A stretch of 64,000 nt of DNA, taken from contig MEOL01000050.1 in the NCBI GenBank assembly GCA_001769215.1, positions 186,001 to 250,000 of the forward strand, written 5' to 3'. The notes under the pieces were generated by a model that worked only from the letters and a program-made list of their open reading frames with translations, searched no databases and had not been told where the DNA came from. The DNA comes from Bacteroidetes bacterium GWF2_41_31. GTDB lineage: Bacteria > Bacteroidota > Bacteroidia > Bacteroidales > F082. Of the stretch, positions 1 through 10,400 are shown piece by piece; position 1 is the first letter of the stretch, and each line of letters opens with the position of its first letter. A program made the position numbers and the translations under genes.

Positions 1-708
1 GGTTTAAAGATTAACTCCATTGCCGTATACATGAGAACCACAAAAATGATATACAATCGGGCAATAAAAGCAGGTATTGTAAAAAGAGAACTGTATCCGT
101 TTCTGGGGTTCACTATTAAAACAACAAAAACAATGAAGCGGGCTGTAAGACGTGAGGTTATTGAGCTGATCGAGAAATTTGAACCTGCGGTAAATACGCG
201 AATTTGGCATGCCAAAAATTACTTCTTGTTTAGCTTCTATGCGATGGGTATCAACTTTGCCGACTTAGCTCGTTTAAAAAAGAGCAATATTGTTGAAGGA
301 CGTTTAGAGTTTACCAGGCAAAAAACAAAAAAGGATTACAGTATAAAAGTCAATAAGGCAATTCAAGAAATACTTGACCTTTATTGCACCAATAAACAAG
401 AGGATGACTATATCTTTCCAATTATTACCAGAGCGGGAAATCGCGAATTAGAATATCGTGATGTATCAGAAAAGCGCAAGATATATAACCAAATGCTCAA
501 AGAAATAGCCAACCTTTGTGGAATAGAAAGCAATCTGACCAGTTATGTTGCCCGCCATTCCTGGGCAACCATAGCAAAAAGAAAAGGAGTTCCTGTTGCC
601 GCCATAAGTGAGGGAATGGGGCATGGAGATGTCAAAACCACTGAGATCTACCTTGATAGTTTTGATAAAGAAGTTCTGGATGATTTTAATGATTTGATTA
701 CCGGATAA
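1..708 (+). CDS. Tyrosine recombinase, 5' end outside window
   Basis: The reading frame is open from base 1, so the gene begins upstream; the first visible Met (base 31) is internal. About 235 residues remain, covering part of the core-binding domain and the whole catalytic domain. The box carrying the second catalytic Arg reads SYVARHSWATIA, and GMGHGDVKTTEIYL supplies the late His and the nucleophilic Tyr. The first-Arg region, FYAMGINFADLARLKKS, has the form usual for Bacteroidetes integrases of the SAM-like subfamily, which cut and rejoin DNA for integrative elements. The RadC-like gene follows at once on the other strand, a common island pairing. Which element it mobilises cannot be told from here. 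Confidence 0.9.
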   Translation, partial: GLKINSIAVYMRTTKMIYNRAIKAGIVKRELYPFLGFTIKTTKTMKRAVRREVIELIEKFEPAVNTRIWHAKNYFLFSFYAMGINFADLARLKKSNIVEGRLEFTRQKTKKDYSIKVNKAIQEILDLYCTNKQEDDYIFPIITRAGNRELEYRDVSEKRKIYNQMLKEIANLCGIESNLTSYVARHSWATIAKRKGVPVAAISEGMGHGDVKTTEIYLDSFDKEVLDDFNDLITG

Positions 709-718
709 AAAAAATGCC

Positions 719-1177
719 CTATTCAAAGGGCATTAATCCATTATCTGCAAAAGAATATTGAGATTCGTCTGTGAGAATGATGTGATCCAGAACTGAAATT
801 TCCAGTAGTTTGCCTCCTGAAATGACTTTTCTTGTGAGCGAAATATCTGCTTCACTGGGAGCAGTATTTCCAGATGGGTGGTTATGCGATAGGATTAAAC
901 CACTAGCATTGGCTTTTAATGCAATTTGGAAGATCATCTTCGTATCGACAACTGTTCCAGAGGTTCCTCCTTTGCTAATGAGAGTAAATCCCAAAACCCT
1001 GTTTGCCCTATTGAGTAGGAGGATTACGAATTCTTCACGATACTGCATTTGATCACTCCATACTGAGCGTAACAGATTCACTGCATCCCCAGAACTTGAA
1101 ATTTGTTTCATTTCACGATACTTAACTGGATTCTTGTACAAAACACTGATTTCTGAAATAACTGAAAGATTACTCAT
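719..1177 (-). CDS. radC: RadC-like JAB domain protein
   Basis: About 152 residues if translation starts at the Met of MSNLSVISEISVLY; an upstream extension of the frame to 1393 has no conserved character and is probably not translated. The JAB metal site is clear: SHNHPSGNTAPSEADISL gives the HxHPSG, Ser and Asp positions, and an upstream Glu lies in the EEFVILLLNRANRVLG strand. The short length, without the N-terminal HhH domain of chromosomal RadC, is the form carried by plasmids and islands. The biochemical role of RadC is not settled. It converges with the recombinase gene, with 10 bp between the stops. Confidence 0.88.
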   Translation of the reverse strand: MSNLSVISEISVLYKNPVKYREMKQISSSGDAVNLLRSVWSDQMQYREEFVILLLNRANRVLGFTLISKGGTSGTVVDTKMIFQIALKANASGLILSHNHPSGNTAPSEADISLTRKVISGGKLLEISVLDHIILTDESQYSFADNGLMPFE

Positions 1178-1830
1178 TGATATTTGCCGTTGCCCTACGG
1201 ACTTATGTTGGCATCTGCCTATTTCGGCAGACAGGTCTGGCTCGCCGGTTATGAAGAAAATTTTCGGCGATTCACTAACCGGAGCAATCATTTTTGAACA
1301 AGGATTCATGTCATGATTTTCTTTTTCAGAAAATCTGAACGAACCCGAAGGGCAAGGAAAGTTGTCCTGTTTCCTACAACTTTCCGCAGTCATTAGAGAG
1401 AAATATTATTGTGAGGTTATCTTTGCCTTAAAATTATCTGCATTCCCATCCTCACCACTTGTACGTTTTGTATCATTATTAGGCACTCAAAATATTACTA
1501 ATCTACTTTTAATGCAGGTCTTGTGGCGGATTTGAGATGTACTGATTTAAGTAATATTCTTATTAAGACTTATTCTATATTTCTATTATTAACAAAATAA
1601 ATTTGGATCGTAATTACAATACACAGTATATTTGATTCTAATTAGAAAAAGGACAAGGAGATTATTCTCCTAACAATTGGTATAGCCGACATAAATAAAT
1701 AACAAGCGAAATCCAGATTTTCGCCTTCATTGTATAACAACATCATAAAACAATGATGTTAATGGCAGAGAAATAATCTTCAAAGATGTCACAATAATTA
1801 GAATAATAGTATGAACCAACAATTAAACAA
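1178..1830. other. Intergenic region, no gene seen
   Basis: About 650 bp of mostly AT-rich DNA. Near 1217-1250 there is a GC-richer patch with a palindromic core (cggcagacaggtctg) resembling the REP-like family seen at 58.5 and 62.5 kb. A TATCTTTG box at 1418-1425 fits the Bacteroidetes -7 consensus but lies 400 bp from the next gene and has no clear -33 partner. No RNA gene is recognised. Confidence 0.5.
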
Positions 1831-2964
1831 ATGAAAAAAATCAGTTACAACAAAGTAGTAAAAACGACAATGTTTATAGGGGGAGCGGTACTGCTTCTTG
1901 CAGGAATCGTTTCAACAAACGGGTGTAAAAAGGACACCAACAAGTTGTCGGAGATTAATGCCAATTCTGATAACTTAAAAGCTTCAATTGTAATGACAAA
2001 AGAAGACAGCCTTTTCAGCAAGAAAATTATGTGGTTTGATAGTATTATGAACAACTATAAAACAATACCTAATTATTCGCTTAACAAACAATTTAGCATC
2101 GACTCAGCAATCTATTATCTGGAGACATGGTTTAATGCAAAATATGCCTTTCCTGATGAATCTTTTATTAATGTTGTACACAGGGATACAGCAATTAGTG
2201 TTTCATTGAGTCAGGGGTTAGTTTCAATGGATGGTATTTACAATAAAATAACTTCTGTTAAGAGCCTGACTACAGACAAATATAGTGGATTAGGGTTTTC
2301 AAAAAAGGCATTGATTCTTGTGCATTTGAAACAATTAAGCACTGGTAGTTTAAATCAATTAAATTTTGAATTACAGATGACTTTTGGTGAACTTGGGACA
2401 AAGGATCACTCTTATGAACCTTTTGGTGATGACGATGCCTGGAAATATGGTGACGAATTGGGAAAATGCCATGCTACTGGGTTTGAAGGAACCGATGCTG
2501 CAGAGTTGATACAAGAAGAAATTAATACTAACAGACCATTGGTTTCACCTCCTCCGGGTTATACATGGACATATGGTCCAAATGAAGACATTACAGTGAT
2601 GGGGTATGAATTTGATAATCCAATTGATGACACTCCTTATGACAATGATCTGGATAAGCTTATTTTTTACCGAACTTCCGAATACACCAATTTAAGCCCA
2701 TCAACAGCGGATGGACAATGTCTGGAACCCTATACGATGAATTTTCACTATTTCGGAGAATTAGACGTTATTAACCATTGGTTACCTGCACGGGAAAACA
2801 AACCCTCTAATTGGGCTTTTATGACATGTGATTTGTTAGGTGAACAATACCCTGATGGTAATAATAATGTAATCATTCATCATAAAAGTATCCTGACCTT
2901 TGCGTTGCGCTATCTAGTACGTGAGGACTGGATACAAGAGGAAGGAGTATATTGCACTAAATGA
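1831..2964 (+). CDS. Exported lipoprotein of unknown function
   Basis: 377 residues. The N-terminus has basic residues, a hydrophobic stretch (FIGGAVLLLAGIVST) and a lipobox NGC at about residue 32, followed by KKDTNK, so it should be a lipid-anchored envelope protein. The mature part has no domain I recognise; it is acidic, with several conserved-looking Trp and Cys residues in the C-terminal half. It is the first gene of a co-directional five-gene run and overlaps the next start by 4 bp (ATGATG), suggesting translational coupling. A surface or periplasmic role is inferred from the signal and neighbours only. Confidence 0.8.
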   Translation: MKKISYNKVVKTTMFIGGAVLLLAGIVSTNGCKKDTNKLSEINANSDNLKASIVMTKEDSLFSKKIMWFDSIMNNYKTIPNYSLNKQFSIDSAIYYLETWFNAKYAFPDESFINVVHRDTAISVSLSQGLVSMDGIYNKITSVKSLTTDKYSGLGFSKKALILVHLKQLSTGSLNQLNFELQMTFGELGTKDHSYEPFGDDDAWKYGDELGKCHATGFEGTDAAELIQEEINTNRPLVSPPPGYTWTYGPNEDITVMGYEFDNPIDDTPYDNDLDKLIFYRTSEYTNLSPSTADGQCLEPYTMNFHYFGELDVINHWLPARENKPSNWAFMTCDLLGEQYPDGNNNVIIHHKSILTFALRYLVREDWIQEEGVYCTK

Positions 2965-4481
2965 TGAAGTTATATATATTCGTTATTTTCCAAATTTTCT
3001 TCGGAATATCTGCTGTTGCTCAACAATCATTTGAATTTACATACGGAACTAATGATGATGAAGAACTATTTGATGGCATTCAGGATTCCGAAGGAAATTT
3101 TATTTTGTGTGGACGCATTGGTAATTATATGCAAGAATATAATCCGCTAATAATTAAGGTTTTCCCAGATGGCACTTATATAAGTAGGAGATTTCCCAGC
3201 AATGACACACTTGGGTATTTTACTCTTGTAACCCAAACGCCCGACGGAAATTATTTATTTTTTGGCAAATCCAGTACAACAGATTATCACGAATACAATT
3301 ATCTGAGGGTAGTTAAGACCGATAGCGATTTAAACACTATTTTTCAAAAACATTACTTCATTGAAAACAGCTTGTATCACAATTGTAATCTGCATCAGAT
3401 CTATTTTGATCCTGATTCAAATTATATTGTCGCAGGTAGTCTAAGCTATAAAGATACAGGCACAGAGTTTGGTGATCTATGGATGATCAAGTTCAATATT
3501 GATGGTGACACTTTAATGACAAAAACACCACAGCATAAGCCATGGACCTCGCAATGGGCACAAGAACTAACCTCTGTTCCGGCCACGGGTGAATATATGG
3601 TGATTGGAGGGAGTTTTGATTCATACACATCCGATGTTGAGCTCTTTCGGATGGACAGCCTTTTTAATAAAACAGGGTTTACCAATGTGCCAAAACAATA
3701 CCCTAATAAATACATACGTGGGATTGAAGCAAGTAGTGATATTTGGTTAAACGATACAGTTTTTTTACTTTCTACAAAAGCAAAAGATACAGTCGGGAAA
3801 CGGGTAGATGACTGTAGCCTTGGGGTTTTTGCCGTAGATACTGCCGGTACTATTCTAAAACAATTAATTGTAGGTAAACCTGATACGTCAGATTACCCGG
3901 CTTATCAAAACAGTATGGCCACCGTTAACGATACCACCATTTATATTGGAGGATATGTGAGCCATTTGGCTTTTTTTCCGGAACGACCTAGCCTGATAGA
4001 ATTGTATTTAATCGATACGGCCCTTAATTTACTGGGATATAAACAATATGGCGGGGACGCCATGTACTGGCTGAATGGAATCATCCCGGCTTCTGATGGT
4101 GGCTGTTTATTATATGCCATGAGGTATGACTATCTGGTAAATAACAATGAGCGTGATGTGCATATTATAAAAATGCAGCGGGAGGATATGGAATTGATAA
4201 CCAAAATATCCCAAACTAATGATAACAACACTGATATACTTGCTTTTCCGAACCCGGCTAAGGAACAAATAAATATTCCTCTGTCGGGTATGTTAAAGCA
4301 GTCGGCACGAATTTTAGTTTTTAAGCAAGATGGGAGAAAGGTTTTTGATAAACAAATTGAAGGTCCTGGTAACTTGATTTCTCTCGGTATTACAAATTTA
4401 TCGGAAGGCCTTTATATTTATAAAGTTCAGCAAAATGATCAGGTAATTCAAAGAGGTAAGTTTTTAAAAGGTTCATTTTAA
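2961..4481 (+). CDS. T9SS type A sorting domain protein, beta-propeller-like
   Basis: 506 residues with a signal peptide ending near SAVAQQS. The body repeats a pattern of the type GxDxxxDGIQDSEGNFILCGR and TPDGNYLFFGK, one blade every 50 or so residues, as in secreted propeller-like proteins of Bacteroidetes. The last 80 residues start at AFPNPAKEQINIPL and end with LSEGLYIYKVQQNDQVIQRG plus a short basic tail, the hallmark of the Por secretion system C-terminal sorting domain. The product is expected to cross the outer membrane and be anchored at the surface or released. It follows the lipoprotein gene with a 4-bp overlap. Confidence 0.87.
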   Translation: MMKLYIFVIFQIFFGISAVAQQSFEFTYGTNDDEELFDGIQDSEGNFILCGRIGNYMQEYNPLIIKVFPDGTYISRRFPSNDTLGYFTLVTQTPDGNYLFFGKSSTTDYHEYNYLRVVKTDSDLNTIFQKHYFIENSLYHNCNLHQIYFDPDSNYIVAGSLSYKDTGTEFGDLWMIKFNIDGDTLMTKTPQHKPWTSQWAQELTSVPATGEYMVIGGSFDSYTSDVELFRMDSLFNKTGFTNVPKQYPNKYIRGIEASSDIWLNDTVFLLSTKAKDTVGKRVDDCSLGVFAVDTAGTILKQLIVGKPDTSDYPAYQNSMATVNDTTIYIGGYVSHLAFFPERPSLIELYLIDTALNLLGYKQYGGDAMYWLNGIIPASDGGCLLYAMRYDYLVNNNERDVHIIKMQREDMELITKISQTNDNNTDILAFPNPAKEQINIPLSGMLKQSARILVFKQDGRKVFDKQIEGPGNLISLGITNLSEGLYIYKVQQNDQVIQRGKFLKGSF

Positions 4482-4488
4482 TAAATCA

Positions 4489-6384
4489 ATGATAATGAAA
4501 AGAATAATTTTTTTTATAGTATTTATATTTACTTACACTATTGGAGAAAGCCAATGTGTTAACTGTAGCGGTGGAACTGTAAATACAACGGGTTTTGCAA
4601 CTCGAATGGGGCAAAACAACAATGCAGATGGAGTATCCTCGATTGCTGGTGGGTTCGGATCAAAAGCTATTGGTGATTACTCTATCGGATTGGGATACAG
4701 GGCTATAGCTAATGTGCAATCATCCTTTGCCATCGGAGTAGATGTATTTGCAGGTGCTTCCAATTCGTTTGCAATCGGCAATTATGTTGAAGTAAATGCC
4801 AGTAAGTCTTTCGTCATTGGTAGAGGTTATGACAACACCCACCGATTAATTAACGAGACACCCTCCAGCATGATGATTGGCTTCATGAGTACAGCACCTA
4901 CGTTATTTATAAGCTCGTCAGATGGAACCTTAACAAACTTGAACCGAACCGGTAAAGTTGGCATAGGTAACATAACTGCCCCTGAAGCCAAACTACATAT
5001 TAAGGCTGATGAAGATGAGAATGCAAAAATCTTCTTGCAATCGTATGTTTGGGACAACAAAAGCATTGCAAGCATATTTATCGGAACATTAGGTCATGGG
5101 GTAAGTGCGAGTGCCGTTGATGGTCTAACTTTTAACTCAGAAAAGAATTATCTTTTTGGAGCAGGTGACGTTGGTTTCGGCCTTGATCTGGAAGAATTAC
5201 CAGCAGCCAGGCTTCACATCAAAGCCGCTACAGCGGAAGTTGCTTCGGTGTTTATCGAACCTGCTGTCTGGGATGATGGTACTACAACAGGTGGTGGACT
5301 TGAAGGAACTAAGGGGGCATTAACTCTCAGTACTTATGGAGCCTATTTATTATTGGGCAATCAACTTCATGGTATTGGAGCCAAAAAGAACGCAGGACTT
5401 ATATTCAATACAGAATCGTACTATGTTTTTAATGATGGATACTTAAAAATCGGAAAAGATGCACGTATAGGGTCTGTTTTGGCATGTACTGATGGTGTTG
5501 GTACAGCAACATGGGTTGATGCTACGGTAATTGGCAGATGGCTTCCAAGTGGAGTTAGTGATATTTATTATAATCAGGGCAAGGTTGGCGTAGGCACCGA
5601 TTTGCCAGAGGAAATGTTACACGTGGCTGGCACAATTTTAACAGAAGGCTTCAAAATGCCCCAGCATGGAATTGAACAAGGTTATGTTCTAACGTGTGAT
5701 ATCAATGGAAAAGGATATTGGGTCCCAAATCAAAATCAATGGAAGGAAGGTATTGGTGATGATATTTATCGGGAATTTGGCTATGTAGGAATTGGAATAA
5801 ACGTCCCTACTGAAAGACTTCATGTAAGTGGCAACATTCAGGTCGATAATGACATTAAGGGTCATCGTACATCCTATCAACCTTTAAAAATTCTGGCTAA
5901 CTCTTCAGATATTGATGGTGCTGCTATAACGCTTGCGGGTATCAGTGATAACACAGGATCAATTAAACTTTATGCCCGTGGTACAGCCGGAAGAATTGAA
6001 TTTCACAATCAAAACAGACAAATAATGTCAATAAGGGCAGATGACAATGTTTATTTGGGTGATCCAAACAATCCGTCTGATTTATTTGTTAATGGAGAGA
6101 TTAATGCAGATCTTATTAAAGTAACGGCCCCAACATGGTATGATAATGTTTTTGCTCCGAATTATCAACCTATTTCATTGTATGAATTAGAGTTATATAT
6201 AAAAACAAATTCTCACTTACCAGATATACCTACCGAACAACAAGTGAAAGATAATGGAGTAAATGTGGGTGAACTAAATGCACTTCTATTAAAAAAAATT
6301 GAAGAGCTTACTTTGTATGTGATTGATCTTAAGAAGGAGAATGATGCTATAAAAAGTGACTTAAACAAACTTAAAAACAAATAA
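4489..6384 (+). CDS. YadA-head / tail-fibre-like exported protein
   Basis: 631 residues with a short signal peptide. Residues about 35-120 carry 14-residue-type head repeats (SIAGGFGSKAIGDYS, SIGLGYRAIANVQS, SFAIGVDVFAGASN), the left-handed beta-roll pattern of trimeric autotransporter heads. The middle has several modules of the type GKVGIG...PEAKLHIKA and GKVGVGTDLPEEMLHVAG, usual in Bacteroidetes tail-fibre-like surface proteins. The C-terminus, LPDIPTEQQVKDNGVNVGEL followed by a heptad-rich LLLKKIEELTLYVIDLKKEN segment, is the typical trimerising coiled-coil end of that family. No outer-membrane barrel is present, so export probably uses another route. A later Met at 4495 could also start it. 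Confidence 0.82.
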   Translation: MIMKRIIFFIVFIFTYTIGESQCVNCSGGTVNTTGFATRMGQNNNADGVSSIAGGFGSKAIGDYSIGLGYRAIANVQSSFAIGVDVFAGASNSFAIGNYVEVNASKSFVIGRGYDNTHRLINETPSSMMIGFMSTAPTLFISSSDGTLTNLNRTGKVGIGNITAPEAKLHIKADEDENAKIFLQSYVWDNKSIASIFIGTLGHGVSASAVDGLTFNSEKNYLFGAGDVGFGLDLEELPAARLHIKAATAEVASVFIEPAVWDDGTTTGGGLEGTKGALTLSTYGAYLLLGNQLHGIGAKKNAGLIFNTESYYVFNDGYLKIGKDARIGSVLACTDGVGTATWVDATVIGRWLPSGVSDIYYNQGKVGVGTDLPEEMLHVAGTILTEGFKMPQHGIEQGYVLTCDINGKGYWVPNQNQWKEGIGDDIYREFGYVGIGINVPTERLHVSGNIQVDNDIKGHRTSYQPLKILANSSDIDGAAITLAGISDNTGSIKLYARGTAGRIEFHNQNRQIMSIRADDNVYLGDPNNPSDLFVNGEINADLIKVTAPTWYDNVFAPNYQPISLYELELYIKTNSHLPDIPTEQQVKDNGVNVGELNALLLKKIEELTLYVIDLKKENDAIKSDLNKLKNK

Positions 6385-6387
6385 GTA

Positions 6388-7467
6388 ATGGAAAGAAAAA
6401 AATTATCCTCCATAATAATTGTTTTATTTTCAATTATTATGTTTTTAGGTTCCTTATCAGCTCAAGATTTTGCAAAAGGAGAAAGGCTTAAACTAGTTGG
6501 CGAGTATAAAAAATTTGACAGTTTATTATTGCATCATGGAGAATTGAGGGAAAAAAGAGCCTCAATCGTTATCAGTGATGAATATGTATACTTTTATGGC
6601 ATAGCGGCTTCTATGTCACCTAAAAAAATTAAAATAATAAAAACACCCTTTACATCGGAAGATATTGCAGAATTCAATAATCCAAATAGAACAAGAAAAG
6701 TTACAAAAAAAGAATATTTTTATGAAATAATCGATAACGTCTCCTTGTTTGTTTCTAAATTGGAGCTGGAGTATAATTCGGAAACAGACATTAGTAGGTC
6801 AAGTAGAATTAGTAGTGAATTGTATAATTCCGAAGGCGAACTAATTACCACGTTTGGATCATCGATAAATGAAATTATATTCTCATCCGACGCTAAGTAT
6901 TTTGTTGCAACAGGAACAGGTATTTACCCCAATGACACTTTATTTTTTTACAACAACCTTGGTCAGATTATGGGGTATCAAAAAACTGATAGGCCCATTC
7001 TTGAATTCTCCTCAAACAACAGATATTTAAAAGTAAATAATGAAGAGGGACAATTTTGGTTATACTCAAATATAGGTAACCTTCTATTACATATAGATAT
7101 AAGAAAAAAGTTTCAACAAGGGTATTTAAGCAAATGTTTCGTTGTGGATAGTTTGGATTATCTACTTTTTTCAACATTTGTTCCAGTAGATAAAATTTCT
7201 CTCATCAATATGTATGGTGAAATATTATGGGAGAAACCCTCTAATTTAGTAAATCGTTGCTTGTATTCAAACAAAAATCTTTTGCTCTTATATACTATAG
7301 ATGAAAAAGATAAGTATTTAGACGAAAGCAAAAAGTCCATTATCGTGTGTTCACTTGATGATGGAAGTGTTTTAGATGAAATCCACAATTGCAATTTAAT
7401 TGATTTTCATGACAACAAACTAATTATAATGAAAGGAGGAGTTTATTATGAATATGAAGTCAATTAA
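6388..7467 (+). CDS. Secreted protein of unknown function
   Basis: 359 residues. A hydrophobic signal peptide (SIIIVLFSIIMFLGSLSAQ) with a plausible cleavage after SAQ indicates export. The mature region alternates short strands with SNG/NNNRYLKV-type turns and may be a small beta-propeller, but I recognise no family and no sorting domain or lipobox. It starts 3 bp after the previous stop and its own 3' end overlaps the next gene by 20 bp, so it is an integral member of the surface-protein operon. Confidence 0.72.
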   Translation: MERKKLSSIIIVLFSIIMFLGSLSAQDFAKGERLKLVGEYKKFDSLLLHHGELREKRASIVISDEYVYFYGIAASMSPKKIKIIKTPFTSEDIAEFNNPNRTRKVTKKEYFYEIIDNVSLFVSKLELEYNSETDISRSSRISSELYNSEGELITTFGSSINEIIFSSDAKYFVATGTGIYPNDTLFFYNNLGQIMGYQKTDRPILEFSSNNRYLKVNNEEGQFWLYSNIGNLLLHIDIRKKFQQGYLSKCFVVDSLDYLLFSTFVPVDKISLINMYGEILWEKPSNLVNRCLYSNKNLLLLYTIDEKDKYLDESKKSIIVCSLDDGSVLDEIHNCNLIDFHDNKLIIMKGGVYYEYEVN

Positions 7468-10400
7468 GAATCTCTTCTGTATTTTATATTTACTGCTTTT
7501 TTCTAATGTGGTATTTTCACAATCCTGGCCCATATTACAAACTGATGATCCAACAGGATACTATAGAATTAGCGCCCATTTTGGAGAAGTACATGGCGGA
7601 ACTCACTTTCATGAGGGTATTGACGTTGATTGCAACAATAACAATATAACAATTAGACCCATTGAAAATGGCACTGTAATTACTAACCAAAATGAAACAA
7701 TGATAATTGGGCATGGTGCTCTCATTGGTACACATTACCCTAGAAAAACGGTAATCCATGAGTTTACACCTAATCCAAGTCTAACTCCTGGCTCAACAGT
7801 AACAGCAGGTGTTACGAACCTTGGGAATGTAAATACGTCAGGACATTTACATTTCGAAATGTGGCATTATGATGGACAAAATGAAAACCCGGTAAATCCA
7901 TTTTCAAATAATGTAAACTGGACACTTACTTTACCCACTGGGCATGCAGATAATTATAACCCAGAAATTAATGACATTTTTGTTGAACCTCTGACGGGTT
8001 TGTCAAATGGAGTTGGATCAGGTTACGAAATAATTGCTACCAATGGAGGGATTACTAATTTTAATAACAACTTGTATTCTAGGATTCACGTTGCTAACAC
8101 CACTTACAGTAATTTCTCCCTTGGAACTATTTTTAACAGTAATGTCGATAAACTTGTTATTTTTGGCAATATCGGGTTCATTTTAAATTTACGTGATGTT
8201 GGCGTAAATACTGTTCCAACTACATATTCAGGAGAAGGGTTAACAGTAAAAAAGGTTGAATACTTTATTGATAGAAGCACTACAGACCCTCCTCCTTGGG
8301 GTAATGACCCAAAATTTGTTGTTGACTTTTCGATGCTCTCACACGCCGAAAGCAATCAGATTGGACAAGTATTTCATCTGGTATTCAACACATTAACTAA
8401 CACTCCATTCATTAACGGTAATAATGATTTTATTGAACTGCGTAGTACAGATGAAACTTACGTAACTCCACAAACATTAATTGATAATATTCAAAGCAAT
8501 GGAATTTGGTGTACAAAAGCTAATGAAGGTACTGCACATATCTTTAATACTACTCCAGGGGCAAATGATATTGCCCACGTTAATGACGAAGCAAAGTATA
8601 AAGACGGGGAGCATAATTTAAATTGTATAACTGAAGATGCTGCATTACAACAACTTGAACTTAATGTTCCTTTGGTCCTTGATAATTTCTTACCCTATAT
8701 AAAACAAGTTGAAATTACTTCCCAAAACCAAATTTATTCGGAAAATTGGTCTTGGGATAATACGGGATCTGGCCAATTGATTTTTTCTAATAATAATATT
8801 GGTGGAGTAGCTAATGGTCAAAGTGATGTCATAATCCAAATCACTACAAGTGAGCCCGTGCAGTCTGTTGAGTTGTCAATTAGTGATTTAAGTATATATA
8901 ATGTACCATGTACAACTGGCTCTTCCAATAATGAATGGCAGTACACTGTTCCAACTCAAACTATACTTAATGCCTCCAACGGTGATTATATCATCAGTAT
9001 TAATGGGATTGATTTAGCGAATAATTTAATTGAGGGGTTTACTCATACTTATAACTTGCCAGCATCTGGAATTTCACATCGACTGGATAATGGCACATGG
9101 AGTCCGGCAGCATCTCCAAGTCCTGATATAATTCATGTGCTTTCGATTTTAAAGGGGAATCCCTTACTTGCAAATTTTTCTGCCTCTACTACAACCATTA
9201 GTACGAATGAGGAAATTCTCTATACAGATTACTCTACTCCTCCATCTAATATTACTTCTTGGGAGTGGGTATTCGAGGGTGGAAATCCGCAAAATTATAT
9301 AGGACAAAGTCCCCCAGCAATAACGTATAGTAATTCTGGTCTTTATGATGTATCCTTAACAATTGGAAACAACAATGGTGATAGTGATAGTGAAATAAAG
9401 ACAAATTATGTACAAGTAGGATCATTTTATGCAGACTTTAGTTATAATCAGGTGACATACGAACCCAACTATGAAGTAGATTTTGTAGATCATTCAGTTG
9501 GCAACATTAGTTCGTGGTTATGGACTTTTGGCGATGGATCTATTTCTTCTCTACAAAATCCATCACACAAATATTATTCCATTGGTAGTTATCCGGTTTC
9601 TTTAACCGTTACCGCTCAAAATGGTAATAGTGAAATATCAGAACAACTGGTAGATGTAATTGATAATCAAAATTTGAACATTTCGATTAACACAAACGAT
9701 TATCCATTGTGGGATTATAATTATGAATTTTACGTTGAGGTTGATGATCCTATTCCATCACATACACATAATATTATTGTAAATTTTGGAGATGGTTCGT
9801 TGCCTGTTCCTGTCAATAACTATCAAACCATTACACATAACTATGGTGAACCTGTTCAGTTAACCAACTTTTACCCATTTGCAAAAGTAACCACTAAAAA
9901 CTCATTTGGTCAGACAATTGATGTGCAAACTGTTGATTTCATGTGGATAACATTGTTTCCCTCTTCTTATGTATTAGATATTTCAATTCACCCAATTGAA
10001 CATATTACTCCTGGTTCATGGGTGAATTTTACAGCCTCGACAACCAACGCTGTTGGAAAAGTATTTTGGACTTGGAGAATAAATGGAAGCACAGATGATA
10101 TTAATGGTATTTGTAGTCCGATTAGTTCCCCTAGTTGTTTTTCAGAAATAGGGAACAGCGCATCTAATCAACCCTACACAACAGATGAGTATTATTTTCA
10201 AGGTCCTGGCACTTACAAAATAGTAGTGTGGGCAGATGATTTGGCTGGAAAGCAAGGATATAAGGAGTTTCTAATTAGTGTTACTGATGAACTAGACCCT
10301 TGCATATATGTAGACTTTGTTCAAACTGAATGTGAACGTTCAGTTGAATATAGTTTAAATACAGAACTCATGCTTGATGATCTGGCTAGTACAATTGTAT